Positions 50,981 to 59,814 of a stretch of DNA of 64,000 nt are shown piece after piece. The position numbers were made by a program, and so were the translations under genes. Source of the stretch: an uncultured Sphingomonadaceae bacterium (GTDB taxonomy: Bacteria; Pseudomonadota; Alphaproteobacteria; Sphingomonadales; Sphingomonadaceae); assembly GCA_947493215.1 (NCBI GenBank), contig CANLQE010000002.1:124001-188000 (forward strand), written 5' to 3'. The number at the start of each line of letters is the position of its first letter. Position 1 is the stretch's first letter. The notes below the pieces were generated by a model, which worked only from the letters and a program-made list of their open reading frames with translations, did no database searches and was not told where the DNA came from.

Positions 50981-52338
50981 AAACCTCGCTCATCAATCAG
51001 GCGAATGGGTTTCTGGCGCGTATCAATTTGCGTATCCTTTGCAGTCTCTCCGGCATCAACCAATGCCACGTCGACTTCAATACCGATGCCTTTACGAAGC
51101 AGGTCCACCAACTCAGCCTGGCTGCTGCTGCCTTTGCTTTCAAGCGTGACGTGCATCTCGTCCCGTCCGGCATCGTCCCGCGTGACGCGGCAGACATATT
51201 CACCGGTCAGGTCGCTACGCCCTTCGATAATGGCTCCAATGGCATGCGGGAATATATTGATACCGCGCAGTTTGACCATATTATCGCTGCGGCCCTTGAA
51301 CCCGGTAATCCGCTTGAACACCATGCCGGTGGCATTGCTGTCGGTGCGTTCCTCGGTAATATCATGGGTATTGAATCGGATACAGGGCGCAATGTCGTCC
51401 TTGAACAGGCAGGTCACGACCATATCACCTGTCTCTCCGGCAGCCACTGGCGCGCCGCTATCGACATCAAGAAGTTCGAGATATTGCGCGTCTTCCCACA
51501 CATACATGCCATCGCGTTCGGGGCCTTCGCCTGCAATACTGCCAGTATCGCCGACACCGTACCAATCATAGGCCTTGGCCCCTTGCCAGGCTGCCTCTGT
51601 CGAGGCGCGATCTTCTGTTCCCAGATGACCGATGATCATACTCAGGTTGATCCGATCGAACAGTTCCTCTGCGGCAGCGACATCGGCCAGCTTGCGAATA
51701 TAATCGACAAAACCGACCATGCAGCTGACATTAAAATCCGCCATCAGGTTGACCTGATTGATCGACCGGGTTTCAATGCCAGTGCCTGCGCTCAGGAACA
51801 GCGCGTTGGTGAAATGCGTCACCGCCTCGCGAATATAATGCCCGCCATTGATCATGCCATGACCATAAACGGATTGCACCACATCATCGCGCCCTAGCCC
51901 CATCCAGCGATACATCCGTCCGACCAGCAAATTGGTAATTTCCCGGCCCTTTGGACCAAACATCAACGGCTGCGGACGGCCGGTTGTTCCGGATGTCGTG
52001 TGGAACACCACAGGCGTGTCTCCGCGCCCGTCAAAATCGCCATAAGGCGGAAAATCGTTGACCGAAGCCATAAGATCGCTTTTGTCGTAAACTGGAAGCT
52101 TCGTGATATCGGCCAAGCCCGCAATATCGCCGGGCTCAATAGCCTGCTTACCCCAAAGCCGCTGATAGAATGGAATTTCCCAACCCCGTTTCATCAGCTT
52201 CAGAAAACGATCATTTTGTATCGCATGCAGTTCATCCCGCGACATACCCGTGTAGCGGGTGATAAATGCGTCACCAACCGGATAGTCAGTGAGCATCTGT
52301 TTGGCGTCAAAAGCTTCGAAATAGGTCGGAAAAGTCAT
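50977..52338 (-). CDS. Phenylacetate-CoA ligase-like AMP-forming ligase
   Basis: 453 residues of the PaaK type: N-terminal MTFPTYFEAFDAK, P-loop HTTSGTTGRPQPL, YGVGDTGSIAGEGPERDG in the middle, and a C-terminal domain with KLRGINIFPHAIGAI and an AMP-binding_C_2-like end. It activates an aryl or arylalkyl acid to the CoA ester. ATG at 52338 overlaps the MmgE/PrpD stop. Together with the amidase downstream it would give acid release followed by CoA activation. Confidence 0.9.
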   Translation of the reverse strand: MTFPTYFEAFDAKQMLTDYPVGDAFITRYTGMSRDELHAIQNDRFLKLMKRGWEIPFYQRLWGKQAIEPGDIAGLADITKLPVYDKSDLMASVNDFPPYGDFDGRGDTPVVFHTTSGTTGRPQPLMFGPKGREITNLLVGRMYRWMGLGRDDVVQSVYGHGMINGGHYIREAVTHFTNALFLSAGTGIETRSINQVNLMADFNVSCMVGFVDYIRKLADVAAAEELFDRINLSMIIGHLGTEDRASTEAAWQGAKAYDWYGVGDTGSIAGEGPERDGMYVWEDAQYLELLDVDSGAPVAAGETGDMVVTCLFKDDIAPCIRFNTHDITEERTDSNATGMVFKRITGFKGRSDNMVKLRGINIFPHAIGAIIEGRSDLTGEYVCRVTRDDAGRDEMHVTLESKGSSSQAELVDLLRKGIGIEVDVALVDAGETAKDTQIDTRQKPIRLIDERGL

Positions 52339-53642
52339 TGGGGCTCCGTGGCATAAGCTAGGGGGTTGTCGAATATTCTGGGATCGCAATTTTCATTGGA
52401 AAGCGAACGCGCAAGGTCGCGTTTGGATTGGGTCTGTGCATCCGACATCGGGGCGGCTGGGCTACCCAGGTTTTGGGTAATATCGCGCTCAATCTTCTGA
52501 CCATCGGTAAGAGTGATGGTCAGTTTCTGAGGTGCCAAGGCATTGTGATCGGGATTATCATCAATCCTCACGTCCACTCGGCTTCCCAGTTTTGCGAGGT
52601 CGGGATTTGCAAATTCAGCTTGCGTAAAACAGCGTGGATCAATGATCCGGTCACGCAACATCAATGGCACCAGAAACGGCAAACACAGCCTCGCATAGCT
52701 AGGCGTCATATCCGTTTTGTAGGGCCGTCCGACCAGCCGATGAATAAGCGGCGGCGCAGCAACATCGACCGATTGCACCATATCCGGATCAAGCGATCCA
52801 TCGCGAAGCATGGCATCAATTGCGCCCAATATTCCATGGCTCGCTCGACCAGATGGGAAAGGCTTGATACTAACATCCTCGATCAGCCATTTGGTTCCGA
52901 TGTCGTTGGTATACTCAGAGAGATTACCCTGCTCGAATAGCTTGAAATAGCCAAATGGCCCTTCCAGCGCATCATGGGGTCCATCCATGCTGGCTTTTGC
53001 GAGGTCGACGGCGGTGATCGCCGCACGAGAGGCATTCGCGATCTGCAGCGGCAAAGCAATGGATGCCTCGACATGGGCTTGCATGGTGCCAGACGCTTGA
53101 GAATAGGCTAGACCCAAGACGTCGGCAAAATGCTCCCTCGAAAGACCTTCAAGCCGCGCTGCTGCAAGGGCCGCGCCGATAACACCGGCTGTCGCAGGGC
53201 GGAAAAACTGCATCGCGCCGGTGGCTGCGACACCAATCCCGCTCGCTACATCAACACCAACAGCAAGAGCGGTCAAAAACTGGTCTGCCTCACATCCACC
53301 CATCCGATCCGCACTGGCTAATAAGGTAGCCGTGACGACGGACATTGCGTGTACAACCGCCGGTTCATGCACCGCATCCCATTCCAGGCAATGGATTGCA
53401 AAACCGTTAAACCATGCCGTGGATGTTGCAGGCAAACGATCTGATAAACCCAGTAAGCGGGCCTGACCGCCGCCTCCCCATTCACGAACGGCGGACAACA
53501 TAGCCTGCGCCTCATCAGAAGCAGCGCCCGCAACGCCACCAGCCAGTGTATCACCGAGCAACAAAAGTGCCGCCGCCCTGGTGTTGCCCGGCAAAACATG
53601 TTCGGTAGCCGTGAAATCCAATATTTGCTGGGTTGCGGTCAT
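52335..53642 (-). CDS. MmgE/PrpD family protein (copy 2)
   Basis: 435 residues of the MmgE/PrpD fold: LLLLGDTLAGGVAGAAS, FNGFAIHCLEWDAVHEPAVVHAM (helical core and conserved His region), and KPFPSGRASHGILGAIDAM. The family includes 2-methylcitrate dehydratase, cis-aconitate decarboxylase and iminodisuccinate epimerase. ATG at 53642 overlaps the upstream MmgE/PrpD stop (53639), which also rules out the longer frame. Two different MmgE/PrpD proteins in tandem suggest a heteromeric enzyme or successive steps. Confidence 0.88.
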   Translation of the reverse strand: MTATQQILDFTATEHVLPGNTRAAALLLLGDTLAGGVAGAASDEAQAMLSAVREWGGGGQARLLGLSDRLPATSTAWFNGFAIHCLEWDAVHEPAVVHAMSVVTATLLASADRMGGCEADQFLTALAVGVDVASGIGVAATGAMQFFRPATAGVIGAALAAARLEGLSREHFADVLGLAYSQASGTMQAHVEASIALPLQIANASRAAITAVDLAKASMDGPHDALEGPFGYFKLFEQGNLSEYTNDIGTKWLIEDVSIKPFPSGRASHGILGAIDAMLRDGSLDPDMVQSVDVAAPPLIHRLVGRPYKTDMTPSYARLCLPFLVPLMLRDRIIDPRCFTQAEFANPDLAKLGSRVDVRIDDNPDHNALAPQKLTITLTDGQKIERDITQNLGSPAAPMSDAQTQSKRDLARSLSNENCDPRIFDNPLAYATEPQ

Positions 53643-54907
53643 GACAGCCAATCTTCCAGCATCTTGTTTATTGCCTGCGGATCGTCGCCATTCAGGGCAA
53701 GGTCTACTGTGCGATCCGCCTCTTTGTCGGTCAGCCCACCCCAAGCTATCAACGCCCTCGCCTTATCGATTATGCCTTCTTTGGACAAAGGCCGTTCCGG
53801 ATCGCCACGTGTGTCCACCAGTTCAACACTATCTCCACCACAAGTCAGGCGCGCACCATAATGTTCGGGATATCGGGCGGTTATGTCGCTGGCTTCGCTA
53901 ACTGTTACGTGAGCACGCTTTTCCGACAGCGTGGCAATCGCATCCGGTTCAAAATCGCCAAGTTGCGGTACACCGCGTTCGGCCACCACCGCCACAGCAT
54001 GCTGAAGCGAGAATTTCGCGTCGATGACGGTTTGCGGATCAGGGCGGTCACAAAAACTGATGGCGTCGGCATAGGTTTCAATACGGATGTCTCCATCAAG
54101 GACACCCGTCTTTTCCTTTAAATCCAATGCTGCATCGATCGCCGGATGGGCATGACGGCAAGCGCCCCATGGTTTGAAACTGACTTCATGGATGCGCCAT
54201 TGATCTGGAAAGGTCATTGGCTTGGGGTTCTTACAGGTGGCGGCATAGAGGCCATGCGGACCTTCGAGGATGAAGCGGGGCCCGACAATTCCATCCCATA
54301 CGTAACAGCATGCGCTTTGCGCTGTCTGAATTGCATGAACAATATGCCATTGTTTTGTATGTCCCTGTTCATGCCGCATCTGCCAAAGTCCGCCACTTAC
54401 TGACCCAACCAAACCGAAGGCCGAAGTGAGTTCTATAACCTCTTCAGAAACGGCTTTGGTATCAGATTCGCCATAAGCCCAATGCGCTGCCACGCTACCA
54501 AAAACACCTGCGGTTGCTGTATTATGATAGCTCCCGTAGTGCATGTTATCGAATGTTGAACCCACAGCAATCATGGCTTCATAGCCCTTAACCGCTGACA
54601 CCAATATATCGTCAAAGTTGTCCCTACATGACAAGGCTGATGGCCAAACAACCGGGCCAGGATGAAGAATGGACGTACGGTGCACATCGTCCATTTCAAA
54701 CAAATTTCCGAGCCATTTTGCTATGTCGATAGAGTCATATTCAACATCAACCTTTTCTATAACACGTCTGGCCAAATCACTCTGCCGCGCGCCCGCCACG
54801 CACCCTAGCCAATCGAGCAGATGCAATCTTGCCCGTTGCCGCGTCGCTTCATCAACGGGCCTCATCAAATGTGCGGACAATTTCTCGGTCAGGCTCTCTT
54901 GCGTCAT
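53639..54907 (-). CDS. MmgE/PrpD family protein (copy 1)
   Basis: 422 residues: RLHLLDWLGCVAGARQ, NLFEMDDVHRTSILHPGPVVWP (the conserved Asp-His region), GSYHNTATAGVFGSVAA and KPWGACRHAHPAIDAALD. Same family as the following gene but clearly different in sequence. ATG at 54907, 26 bp from the divergent GntR start at 54934, so the operon promoter must overlap the regulator's start region. First gene of the ten-gene minus-strand operon ending at 45707. Confidence 0.88.
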   Translation of the reverse strand: MTQESLTEKLSAHLMRPVDEATRQRARLHLLDWLGCVAGARQSDLARRVIEKVDVEYDSIDIAKWLGNLFEMDDVHRTSILHPGPVVWPSALSCRDNFDDILVSAVKGYEAMIAVGSTFDNMHYGSYHNTATAGVFGSVAAHWAYGESDTKAVSEEVIELTSAFGLVGSVSGGLWQMRHEQGHTKQWHIVHAIQTAQSACCYVWDGIVGPRFILEGPHGLYAATCKNPKPMTFPDQWRIHEVSFKPWGACRHAHPAIDAALDLKEKTGVLDGDIRIETYADAISFCDRPDPQTVIDAKFSLQHAVAVVAERGVPQLGDFEPDAIATLSEKRAHVTVSEASDITARYPEHYGARLTCGGDSVELVDTRGDPERPLSKEGIIDKARALIAWGGLTDKEADRTVDLALNGDDPQAINKMLEDWLS

Positions 54908-54933
54908 AGCGGCGCCCGTCCTAAGACTGCCCG

Positions 54934-55713
54934 ATGTCCGGGAGAGAAAAATTGGCCGCGAAAGCACCCGCTAAATCCAAAAACGCGTCGAAGAAGAAAC
55001 CGCGCTATCTCGAATTGGCAGACGAACTGCGTGAGGCGGTGTTGCGTGGGGACTATCCCGATCCCGGTGATTTTCCGACCGAATCTGTCTTGTGCAAAAA
55101 ATATGATGTCAGCCGCTTCACGGTGCGGGAGGCTTTGCGCAAACTGACCGCCGAGGGGCTGATTACCCGCAAGCGCGGCTCCGGTACAGTGGTCCAGCCG
55201 GCGACCGCGCGCGCCGGCGCGCTGCACCAGCCGCTGAGCAATGTCGGCGAAATTTTGCAATATGCCCGCGATACCACGATTGCTTTTGAAAAGCGGAAGG
55301 CCGGCGCAATTCCCAAAGATGTTGTGGAGCAAATTGGCGCAAAAGCCGAAGGCGACTGGTTCGCCTTTCGCGGCAAGCGCATGAAACCCGGCAGGAAACG
55401 CCCCATTGCCGTAACCGAGGCCTGGGTTCACCCCGAACTGGCCGATGCTGTCGCCCAGATTGACGTCAATGCCACAACCCTGTTTGGCCAGATTGAAACG
55501 CTTGGAAAAGTCAGTGTGACCCGGGTGACGCAGGATATTCAGGCGATCAAAGGCACCAAAGACATACTTTCCGATCTGGGTCTGGAAAAAGGCGATCCCG
55601 TGCTGCGTATCCTGCGCTGCTATTTTGATGAAAGCGATCGGATGTTCGAGATTTCGGCGAGCTATCATCCCGGCGAGCGCTTTGCCTATTCGATGCATAT
55701 CGAAGTGGACTAG
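54934..55713 (+). CDS. GntR-family regulator, HutC subfamily (UTRA domain); candidate operator-binding protein
   Basis: 259 residues: basic N-terminal tail (AAKAPAKSKNASKKK), winged helix-turn-helix (YLELADELREAVLRGDYP to EGLITRKRGSGTVVQ, ~25-90) and a C-terminal UTRA ligand domain (~110-255) ending FAYSMHIEVD. HutC-type regulators bind short palindromes with GT-N4-AC cores and release on effector. The only regulator inside block 3, so the best candidate for the nine TTGTCCGGACAA sites. ATG at 54934; a TTG at 54952 with GGGAG is an alternative start. TGTCCGG at 54935-54941 resembles a half-site. No full operator is next to the gene. Confidence 0.9.
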   Translation: MSGREKLAAKAPAKSKNASKKKPRYLELADELREAVLRGDYPDPGDFPTESVLCKKYDVSRFTVREALRKLTAEGLITRKRGSGTVVQPATARAGALHQPLSNVGEILQYARDTTIAFEKRKAGAIPKDVVEQIGAKAEGDWFAFRGKRMKPGRKRPIAVTEAWVHPELADAVAQIDVNATTLFGQIETLGKVSVTRVTQDIQAIKGTKDILSDLGLEKGDPVLRILRCYFDESDRMFEISASYHPGERFAYSMHIEVD

Positions 55714-55721
55714 AGCCAGCG

Positions 55722-56810
55722 TCATTGCGGTTCACCAAGGCTAGGCGCATCTTGTGCCTGCCAATCCTCTTCGGAGGCAAAGCGGAAGGACGGACCAATC
55801 TGATGGCTGCCATGCGCTTCAATAAGCAAACCTCGCTGGCGCAAAAAATCCTGATCGAGTGCTTCGCGAAAATCAAGGACCGGAGAGAAAGCAACATCCT
55901 TGTCAGCGAACCAAGCCACCCATTCATCGCGGCTTTTGGTTGCGAATGTCTCTCGCAAATAGGCTATCAGTAGCGCTTGCCCCGCGCCCGGTTCAGCCTC
56001 GGCGAGCGGCAATAAATCGAGACGTTCGAGTGCAGTCAGCAGATTGCGCGCAAATTTGATTTCCCGCGCGCCGAGCACGACATGCTTGGCATCGGCGGTT
56101 TGGTAAATATTGTAAAAAGCTGCGCCGCCCAATGAGCGTTGTGATTGAGATTGCGGTGATACGCCGCCGGAAATGGCTGACCCAGCAGTATGCGCGCACC
56201 ATGGGAGCATGGAGTCAAACATGGCGATGTCGATGTAATCGCCCTCACCCGATTTCTCGCGCCCGATCAGGGCCATCAACACCGCCGACAAACCGTTCAG
56301 ACCGGCTGCCATATCGGCCGACGGCACACCCGGCACCACCGGCGTTCCATCCGCACCGTCATTGACCGACAGGAAGCCGGACAAAGCCTGTACCGCCAGA
56401 TCATGGGCCGGATGATGCGCCATTTCCCCCTCCTGCCCAAAGGCAGAGATCGAACAATAGACAATCTTCGGAAAGCGCGCCGACACGGTGTCATAATCAA
56501 AACCCAGCCGCTTCATCACACCGGGCCGAAAGCCCTCCATCATCACGTCGGCATCCGCCAGTAAATCCCATAATTGCGTTCGGCCTTGATCGGATTTCAG
56601 ATCGAGCGCCAAAGACTGTTTGCCGCGATTAAGGTTACGGAACCAGACCGATTGCCCGGCCTCCATCGGCTCCATCGTCCGCGCCGGATCACCGGCAGGC
56701 GGCTCGACCTTGATCACCTCGGCACCATGGTCGGCCATCATCATGCTGAGCATCGGGCCCGGCAGAAAAAGCGAGAGGTCAACGACCTTGATACCCGTTA
56801 GTTTACCCAT
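55722..56810 (-). CDS. Class III CoA-transferase (CaiB/BaiF family)
   Basis: 362 residues: VDLSLFLPGPMLSMMMADHGAEVIK, FRNLNRGKQSLALDL, MEGFRPGVMKRLGF, and the region with the expected catalytic Asp (GVPSADMAAGL, ~residue 170). It would move CoA between acids without ATP. Sequence is distinct from the neighbouring CoA-transferase. ATG at 56810, 7 bp from the other gene's stop, last gene of the operon starting at 60633. Converges with the GntR gene (9-bp gap). Confidence 0.9.
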   Translation of the reverse strand: MGKLTGIKVVDLSLFLPGPMLSMMMADHGAEVIKVEPPAGDPARTMEPMEAGQSVWFRNLNRGKQSLALDLKSDQGRTQLWDLLADADVMMEGFRPGVMKRLGFDYDTVSARFPKIVYCSISAFGQEGEMAHHPAHDLAVQALSGFLSVNDGADGTPVVPGVPSADMAAGLNGLSAVLMALIGREKSGEGDYIDIAMFDSMLPWCAHTAGSAISGGVSPQSQSQRSLGGAAFYNIYQTADAKHVVLGAREIKFARNLLTALERLDLLPLAEAEPGAGQALLIAYLRETFATKSRDEWVAWFADKDVAFSPVLDFREALDQDFLRQRGLLIEAHGSHQIGPSFRFASEEDWQAQDAPSLGEPQ

Positions 56811-56817
56811 GGAAGTT

Positions 56818-58011
56818 TCAGACTATCCCTTTCGCACGCAAAGCGGCAATCGCGGCGGGATCATAACCGACCTCCGCCAATACCGCATCGCTATCCGCAC
56901 CAAGCAATGGCCCGGCCCGGTTCGGCAATCGCTCTCCATTGAGTTTGATCGGACTGGACAAAACATTCATATCCGCGCGATCCGGATGGCTGACCGTATC
57001 ACGCATGCCGATGGTTTTCAGCCATGGACTATCCAGCGCCTGATCCAAATCATAAACGGGTGCAATCGGCATCAAACCCTGCAGACGCTCCAGCCAATGC
57101 GCCACCGGATGCGCTCTAAAAATATCACCCAACAGGTCCGACAATGCCGAACGATTGGTCAGGCGATTGGCCGGTGTGTCAAAACGCGGGTCGGTGATAA
57201 GTTCTTCATGACCAATCCGCTCGCACAGGATCATCCAGAATTTCGGTAACTGCGCCATGACAAACATCCAGCCATCGGCGGCTTTGAACATCTGGCTTGG
57301 CGTCGCCGAGGGATGCGCGCCATAAGGAGCACGACCGGTGACGTCTTCTTCATTCATATACCAGAGTGCCGGATAGCTCGTTTGATGAATGGCAGCCGAC
57401 AACAGATCGACATCGACATCACAGCCTTCACCGGATCGCTGTGAATCCAGCAAGGCGGCGAGGAGACCGACGGCCGCCATAGTGCCGGTCATGAAATCCA
57501 CCATCGACAAGCCAAAGCGCACGGGCGGCCCGTCTGGCTCTCCGGTCAAGGAACAGAAACCGGCCTCGGCCTGCATAAGATAGTCATAACCCGGCCATTT
57601 CGACCGCTCATTACCGCGTCCATAAGCGGAGATATGCGCGCAAACGATGGCCGGGTTGACCGCTTTCAGCGCGTCATAGTTGAGGCCAATTTTATCCGGT
57701 ACATCGCCGCGTAAATTATTCGCAACCACATGCGCATCTTTGGCAAGGTCATGCAACACTTGCTGCCCTTCATCGGTCCGCAGGTCTAGGGTCAGCGAAC
57801 GCTTGTTGAGGTTGAAGCTTTGAAAATAGAGACTTTCCTGCTCGCGGAGCCAATGCGGCCCGACATGGCGCGCGGTATCCCCGCCTTTCGGCGGCTCGAT
57901 CTTGATAACATCCGCGCCCATCTGCGCGAGGAACATGGTGCCATAAGGGCCGGCACCATATTGCTCGGCGGACAGAACCCGAAAGCCTTTCAGGGGTTGT
58001 TTCACGCTCAC
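56818..58011 (-). CDS. Class III CoA-transferase (CaiB/BaiF family)
   Basis: 397 residues: FRVLSAEQYGAGPYGTMFLAQ, IEPPKGGDTARH, LNKRSLTLDL, and RFGLSMVDFMTGTMAAVGLL with the expected catalytic Asp (~residue 170). GTG start at 58011, overlapping the dehydrogenase stop by 4 bp. Two unlike CoA-transferases side by side may form a heteromer (as in some succinyl-CoA:benzylsuccinate or 2-methylmalyl-type enzymes) or act on two acids. The context is CoA-ester catabolism with CitE-like and MaoC proteins. Confidence 0.9.
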   Translation of the reverse strand: MSVKQPLKGFRVLSAEQYGAGPYGTMFLAQMGADVIKIEPPKGGDTARHVGPHWLREQESLYFQSFNLNKRSLTLDLRTDEGQQVLHDLAKDAHVVANNLRGDVPDKIGLNYDALKAVNPAIVCAHISAYGRGNERSKWPGYDYLMQAEAGFCSLTGEPDGPPVRFGLSMVDFMTGTMAAVGLLAALLDSQRSGEGCDVDVDLLSAAIHQTSYPALWYMNEEDVTGRAPYGAHPSATPSQMFKAADGWMFVMAQLPKFWMILCERIGHEELITDPRFDTPANRLTNRSALSDLLGDIFRAHPVAHWLERLQGLMPIAPVYDLDQALDSPWLKTIGMRDTVSHPDRADMNVLSSPIKLNGERLPNRAGPLLGADSDAVLAEVGYDPAAIAALRAKGIV

Positions 58012-59186
58012 GCAGGGTTCCTCTTAACCCATTGTTTGGAAATGATCATTCGTTGCATCTCGTTGGTTCCCTCGCCAATGCACATGAGCAAAGAGTCGCG
58101 ATAATAGCGTTCAATCTCATATTCTTTGGAATAGGCATAGCCGCCATGGACGCGCATCGATTCCTCGGAATTGCGGACCGCCGCTTCGGAGGCAAAATAT
58201 TTCGCCATGCCCGCTTCGAGATCGCAACGTTCGCCGCGATCATAAGCTTCCGCTGCATCAAGTGTGAGCAGCCGCGCTGCGCGTGCCCTTGTGACCATTT
58301 CCCCCAACTTCAACTGGATCGCCTGATGTTCGGATATTGGCTTACCCATGGTTTCGCGCAACTGCGCATATTCGGTCGCTAGCCGTAAAGACCCTTCCGC
58401 GAGCCCAACACCGCGCGCAGCGACGTTAATCCGGCCGAGCTCTAGACCACCGGTGGCCTGAAAAAAGCCCTGTCCTTCGACGTCGCCGATGAGGTTTTCC
58501 GCTGGGATGCGATAATTGTCGAAGACCAGCTCCGCACTGTCGATACTATTATAACCCATTTTTTTAAACTTCTTGCCAACCGTAAAACCCTCACCCTTTG
58601 GGGCGATCATTAGGCTCATGCCCTTATAACGCGGGTCCGCCTTGGGATCGGTTTTGACCAGTAGCGCAAAACAACTGCCGTTTATGCCGTTGGAAATCCA
58701 TGTCTTGGTTCCATTGATGACATATTCATCACCATCGCGCACCGCAGTGGTGCGGATCGCCTGCAAATCCGTGCCCGCATTGGGCTCAGTCAGCGCCAAC
58801 CCGCCGCGGATTTCGCCGCTGGCGAATTTGGGCAGCCATTTGGCTTTTTGTTCAGCTGTACCAAAGCGTTCGACCGCACAAGCCATGATCAGGTGCGAAT
58901 TGAAAATGCCGGTTATCGCCATCCAATGTGAGGCTATTTCGGCTACGATCTTTGCATAGCTGGTCGCCGGCAGACCTAGGCCGCCATATTCCTCGCCAAT
59001 GGTTGCGCCGAACAGCCCCATGTCGGCCATTTCACCGACGAGCTGCTCGGGCCATTTATCCTCATGGTCATGTTCCATGACCACGGGCTTCACCGACCGA
59101 TTGATCCATTTCTGGATCGCGTCCATGAAGGCCTGCTCTTCTTCCGGGTCAATCATATGCTGCGCATTATCAATTGCCGTTGCCAT
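58008..59186 (-). CDS. Acyl-CoA dehydrogenase
   Basis: 392 residues: GGLALTEPNAGTDLQAI, YVINGTKTWISNG, NLIGDVEGQGFFQATGGLELG, and C-terminal RVHGGYAYSKEYEIERYYRDS with the expected catalytic Glu near Tyr-Ser-Lys-Glu-Tyr-Glu. It oxidises an acyl-CoA to the enoyl-CoA. ATG at 59186 with AGGAG at 8 bp. Middle of the CitE-MaoC-ACAD-CoA-transferase operon; the enoyl-CoA formed could be hydrated by the MaoC protein and cleaved by the CitE-like lyase. Confidence 0.92.
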   Translation of the reverse strand: MATAIDNAQHMIDPEEEQAFMDAIQKWINRSVKPVVMEHDHEDKWPEQLVGEMADMGLFGATIGEEYGGLGLPATSYAKIVAEIASHWMAITGIFNSHLIMACAVERFGTAEQKAKWLPKFASGEIRGGLALTEPNAGTDLQAIRTTAVRDGDEYVINGTKTWISNGINGSCFALLVKTDPKADPRYKGMSLMIAPKGEGFTVGKKFKKMGYNSIDSAELVFDNYRIPAENLIGDVEGQGFFQATGGLELGRINVAARGVGLAEGSLRLATEYAQLRETMGKPISEHQAIQLKLGEMVTRARAARLLTLDAAEAYDRGERCDLEAGMAKYFASEAAVRNSEESMRVHGGYAYSKEYEIERYYRDSLLMCIGEGTNEMQRMIISKQWVKRNPA

Positions 59187-59262
59187 TATCGTCGCTCCTG
59201 AGTCTTTTAAAATTGGGATTCCCTCCCCCATTTTTTATCGTCGGGCTTTTTCGTCGGGCCCG

Positions 59263-59772
59263 TTAGTCGTCAGCCCCGCCAAAACCGCGTTTCCAGATCA
59301 GCATGGTGCGTTCAAATGTGCACACGACTTTATCATCCTGATTTTTGCCGATGGTTTTAATGGTAACGATGCCCTGCTCCGGTCGCGACGCGGATTCTTT
59401 CTTGTTCAGCACTTCGCTCTCGGCATAAAGTGTGTCGCCCGGAAACAGGGGGTGTGTCAGGCGAATTTTGTCCCAGCCCAGATTGGCCACTGCTTTTTGG
59501 CTGGTATCCGAAACGCTCATCCCAACCATCAACGCCACGGTCAGGGGAGAACAGACCAAAGGTTTCTTGAACTCAGTTTTCTTGGCAAATTCATAGTCGA
59601 AATGTGCCGGGTGGGTGTTCATCGTCAGCAGGGTGAAATGCACATTGTCCGTGTCAGTGATCGTCCGGCCGGGCCGATGCTCGTAAATATGGCCGACTTC
59701 AAAATCTTCATAATAGCGCCCGAATGTCTCGCGAAAACGCCCCGGGCTAACTTCAATTACTCCATCACGCAT
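59263..59772 (-). CDS. MaoC-like dehydratase/hydratase
   Basis: 169 residues with a hotdog fold: FEVGHIYEHRPGRTITDTDNVHF (Asp-x4-His hydratase motif with Asp and His at ~41-46), HFDYEFAKKTEFKKPLV, and LGWDKIRLTHPLFPGDTLYAES. (R)-specific enoyl-CoA or mesaconyl-CoA-type hydration is the expected role. ATG at 59772, 42 bp from the CitE-like stop. A TTTGTCC half-site at ~59778 is probably chance. Works between the acyl-CoA dehydrogenase and the CitE-like lyase. Confidence 0.9.
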   Translation of the reverse strand: MRDGVIEVSPGRFRETFGRYYEDFEVGHIYEHRPGRTITDTDNVHFTLLTMNTHPAHFDYEFAKKTEFKKPLVCSPLTVALMVGMSVSDTSQKAVANLGWDKIRLTHPLFPGDTLYAESEVLNKKESASRPEQGIVTIKTIGKNQDDKVVCTFERTMLIWKRGFGGADD

Positions 59773-59814
59773 GTATTTGTCCTTGTTGATTAGATATTTC
59801 GACTATTGATTCTA

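Noticed and set aside
59220-59262. Direct repeat CGTCGGGC in the gap after the acyl-CoA dehydrogenase start as a terminator
   Set aside because: Only a 5-bp stem can form and no U tract follows.
59775-59786. TTTGTCC half-site near the MaoC gene
   Set aside because: Only one arm is present and the gene already belongs to the operon behind copy 8.
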